Assembly (NCBI GenBank): GCA_963678925.1
Contig: OY787533.1
Coordinates: forward strand, 2,604,001 to 2,668,000
DNA length: 64,000 nucleotides
DNA from: G963665925 sp963678925
Lineage (GTDB): Bacteria > Bacillota > Clostridia > Peptostreptococcales > Acidaminobacteraceae
Reading direction: 5' to 3'
This document shows positions 61,917 through 64,000 of the stretch, one piece after another. Position 1 is the stretch's first letter. Each line of letters begins with the position of its first letter. A model generated the notes under the pieces. It was not told where the DNA came from and made no database searches. It saw only the letters and a program-made list of their open reading frames with translations. The position numbers and the translations under genes are program-made.

Positions 61917-61932
61917 ATCTTGACATCAAGAT
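61917..61932. promoter_or_regulatory. MarR operator 2
   Basis: ATCTTGA-CA-TCAAGAT, identical 16-base core to operator 1; centres are 33 bases apart (about three helical turns). Confidence 0.85.
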
Positions 61933-62008
61933 AAATCACAAGATGTCCTATGAAATGTAATTTATACTGCAGTAAGAGTTTATGTGTAAACGCAGTGGGG
62001 GAAATGAA

Positions 62009-62443
62009 ATGGAAGAAAATGTGGATTTGAAACTGGTTATAGCACTCGCAAGAGCCCACAGTGCACTGTTTGGGAAAATCGAGAAGAGTATGAAGGCTTA
62101 TGATCTGACAATCAGTGAATTTGGCGTCCTGGAGCTCCTTTATCATAAGGGAACGCAGCCAGTTCAGCAGATCGCAGAGAAGATTCTGGTAACCAGCGGA
62201 ACCATTACTTATATTGTGAACAAGCTTCAGGAAAAGGAACTTGTAGCAAGAAAAAAATGTGAGAAAGACAAAAGAATATTTTATGTAGAACTTACCAAGA
62301 CCGGTGAAACACTTATTTCCAAGGTTTTTCCGGAACACGAAAAGTATCTGGGCAGTTTATTTGAACAGATTGACCCAGAAATAAAAAGCAGGTTGGTGGC
62401 AGATCTGTTCAGCATGAAAGCATGTGTTGAAAAACAGAAGTGA
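62009..62443 (+). CDS. MarR-family transcriptional regulator
   Basis: 144 residues from the ATG at 62009, with GGGGGAA before it. Winged helix: QPVQQIAEKILVTSGTITYIVNKLQEKELVAR and a wing with CEKDKRIFYVELT. It resembles MhqR/OhrR-side MarR proteins that control nitroreductases and dioxygenases. Twin palindromes at its promoter show likely autoregulation. It is 45 bases before the nitroreductase gene. Confidence 0.92.
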   Translation: MEENVDLKLVIALARAHSALFGKIEKSMKAYDLTISEFGVLELLYHKGTQPVQQIAEKILVTSGTITYIVNKLQEKELVARKKCEKDKRIFYVELTKTGETLISKVFPEHEKYLGSLFEQIDPEIKSRLVADLFSMKACVEKQK

Positions 62444-62488
62444 CTCCTGAACGGACCCATCCGACTGTCGAACAAGGAGGCAACGATA

Positions 62489-63091
62489 ATGAACGTTAAT
62501 TTTTATGATGCTATAGAAAAAAGAAGAAGTGTGTACGCACTAAAGAAAGAATCCCTGATCAGTGATGAGAAAATTGAAGAAATCATAGCTTATGCGCTCA
62601 AGCATACGCCAACAGCATTCAATTCTCAAACGGGACGTGTGATCTTGCTTCTGGGCGATGGACATGAAAAGCTATGGAATATTGCTGAAGATGCACTGCG
62701 AGAAATTGTACCGAAGGACAGCTTTGACCAGACACAGGAGAAGCTTAGCGGTTTTAGGAATGCATATGGTACCGTGGTTTATTTTGAGGACTACCAAGTG
62801 GTTGAAGGGCTGCAGGAGCAGTTTTCCCTTTACAAGGACAACTTCCCTGTATGGTCCAATCAGGCTTCCGGCATCCTTCAGAATAACATCTGGACAGCCT
62901 TTGCAGTAGAAGGACTTGGCGCTTCCCTGCAGCACTATAATGAGGTTATTGAGGGTCAGGTCAAGGCGGCATGGAAAATTCCCGACAAGTGGAAGCTTGT
63001 CGCACAGATGCCATTTGGAAATATTGCTGAGGCACCAGATGAAAAATCATATGATGCCGTAGAAGAGCGACTCAAAGTCTACACTGCATAA
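62489..63091 (+). CDS. Nitroreductase-family protein (HBN1/YdgI-like)
   Basis: 200 residues. FMN motif YDAIEKRRSVYALKK at the N-terminus, TPTAFNSQTGRVILL, and VEGLGASLQHYN. Close to the fungal/bacterial HBN1-type nitroreductases. Likely FMN-dependent reduction of quinones or nitro compounds, induced when the MarR protein is released. AAGGAGG precedes the ATG. Confidence 0.92.
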   Translation: MNVNFYDAIEKRRSVYALKKESLISDEKIEEIIAYALKHTPTAFNSQTGRVILLLGDGHEKLWNIAEDALREIVPKDSFDQTQEKLSGFRNAYGTVVYFEDYQVVEGLQEQFSLYKDNFPVWSNQASGILQNNIWTAFAVEGLGASLQHYNEVIEGQVKAAWKIPDKWKLVAQMPFGNIAEAPDEKSYDAVEERLKVYTA

Positions 63092-63162
63092 TGTGAAAGT
63101 TAAGCATTGAGGCCCTACAGTGAGGATTAACCACCTACAGGCAAGTCAATTTATAAGAGAAT

Positions 63163-63199
63163 AACGCCCCCTGCATTTTACCTGCAGGGGGCGTTTTTT
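63163..63199. terminator. Rho-independent terminator between convergent genes
   Basis: AACGCCCCCTGCA and TGCAGGGGGCGTT form a perfect 13-bp stem with a 7-base loop and T6. Confidence 0.92.
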
Positions 63200-64000
63200 A
63201 TTTATAGCCTTCTTCTTCTGCAATTCTGTTGCAGATGTCCTGGGAAAGCGCCAGTGCCTCGTCGAGGGTCAGGTTGCCTGCCAAATAATCCGCAATATAC
63301 TGGGAAACCTGTTCGCCAAGCTCAATGAAGCGGGGGATGGACAAATACTGAATGCCTGTATAAGGAACGTCTTCAATCGTTGGAGTCTCGTAATCAACCG
63401 ACTGAATTGCCTTTAAAACCAAATCGCTGAATGGCGCGATTTCCCGGTAGGAAGGATTAAGATAGGTGGATTTTCGAGTACCTGCTGGAACGTACTGCCA
63501 GCCCTTTTCCTTGGCAACAAGGTGGGTGTAATCGGTGTGCGTCGCCCAGACCAGAAAGTCAAATGCCTGTTCCTTTTGTATGGAGGATGATTCTATGGCG
63601 AGCACCCATGCCCATAGCCATCCTGTGTCCTCCTTGCGGTATGTAGGAGCCAATCGATAGCCGACATTGCCTGCAATCTCTGAATCCTCTCCTTCAAGAA
63701 AACCGGCTGCTATGCTGGCGTCATACCACATGGCCGCTTTGCCTGACTGCATGAGCTTCAGGCTTTCCAGATACCCATAGTTTTCAGGAAAGGGTTGACC
63801 GCCATCTAGCAGGATACCTTTATAGAATTCCAGCGCTTCGCGCATTTCAGCAGAGTCAAACTGTGCTTGCCAGTCCATGTCGTACCATCGTCCGCCAAAA
63901 GCGTTGGCAATAGTGTTGAAGACCGTCATGTTCATACCCCATCCCTTCTTGCCCCGGAGAATAATACCGTATTGGCCTGAGTCAGGCAAATTGAGCTGTG
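63198..64000 (-). CDS. Sugar-type ABC transporter substrate-binding protein (5' end beyond window)
   Basis: The frame is open to the window edge, so the N-terminus is missing; about 266 residues are seen. Family 1 (MalE-like) features: NAFGGRWYDMDWQAQFDSAEMREALEFYKGIL, LMQSGKAAMWYDASIAAGFLE, and GWLWAWVLAIESSSIQKEQAFDFLVWATH. It probably binds a sugar or polyol outside the membrane; permease genes would be expected nearby outside the window. Confidence 0.88.
   Translation of the reverse strand, partial: QLNLPDSGQYGIILRGKKGWGMNMTVFNTIANAFGGRWYDMDWQAQFDSAEMREALEFYKGILLDGGQPFPENYGYLESLKLMQSGKAAMWYDASIAAGFLEGEDSEIAGNVGYRLAPTYRKEDTGWLWAWVLAIESSSIQKEQAFDFLVWATHTDYTHLVAKEKGWQYVPAGTRKSTYLNPSYREIAPFSDLVLKAIQSVDYETPTIEDVPYTGIQYLSIPRFIELGEQVSQYIADYLAGNLTLDEALALSQDICNRIAEEEGYK

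Noticed and set aside
1..64000. CRISPR arrays, IS elements, tRNA or rRNA genes
   Set aside because: No repeated spacers, transposase frames, or RNA gene signatures were seen on either strand.

Overview
This window looks like a chromosomal segment of an anaerobic, amino-acid- and sugar-acid-fermenting Firmicute (class Clostridia). The evidence is AGGAGG-type ribosome binding sites, ferredoxin-linked indolepyruvate oxidoreductase and phosphate butyryltransferase genes, lipoprotein-type binding proteins, strong Rho-independent terminators, HutP, LrgAB and CidAB-type genes, and many sigma-54 and two-component regulators. An affinity to Fusibacter/Acidaminobacter-like clostridia is only a guess. 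No rRNA, tRNA, IS element, prophage or CRISPR array was seen. Almost all genes are intact; one RpiR-type regulator is frameshifted, and both ends of the window cut a gene.

Layout. 1-1467: end of iorB and a phosphate acyltransferase gene. 1677-7304: a TetR-controlled unit, made of an esterase plus a DctQMP TRAP transporter on the minus strand, the tetR gene, and a membrane protein. All appear to share one palindromic operator. 7538-14192: a periplasmic-sensor histidine kinase, a sigma-54 activator, and a TAXI-TRAP transporter behind a clear -24/-12 promoter. 14325-17165: a broken RpiR regulator and an FMN/FAD lipoprotein reductase. 17387-20947: an IclR regulator divergent from a YjiH-type membrane protein and an aminotransferase, with two KdgR-like operators bracketing the promoter. 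21243-29371: a complete sialic acid operon (nanA, nanE, siaPQM, ROK kinase, nagA, nagB, RpiR regulator).

29597-33385: LrgA/LrgB pair, two SHOCT mini-proteins, a two-component system and a gene remnant. 33539-37820: a 1095-residue exported or membrane protein of unknown function, paired with a zinc-ribbon protein. 37852-40897: SDR oxidoreductase, an unusual long GAPDH-like protein, DUF554 protein. 41123-45982: a second sensor kinase/sigma-54 activator/transporter module (NhaC-type antiporter) with an almost identical sigma-54 promoter and a perfect palindromic upstream site. 46193-49671: small unknown protein with CstA, then a small helical protein with an ArsA/Get3-like ATPase.

49851-56197: a six-gene phosphorelay cluster: HD-GYP response regulator, hybrid kinase with internal Hpt, a pseudo-Hpt whose histidine is glutamate, an Hpt-receiver fusion, a free Hpt protein and an OmpR-type regulator. 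56326-58089: HxlR/nitroreductase pair and a GNAT enzyme. 58110-58408: a strong promoter, structured non-coding region and terminator in front of a TrpX-type ABC transporter (58539-61284). 61371-64000: an orphan HutP-like protein, a MarR/nitroreductase operon with twin perfect operators, and the end of a sugar-type ABC binding protein.

The best candidates for undescribed biology are the pseudo-Hpt/Hpt paralogue pair inside the phosphorelay cluster, the large unknown protein with its zinc-ribbon partner, and the structured RNA at about 58145-58408.
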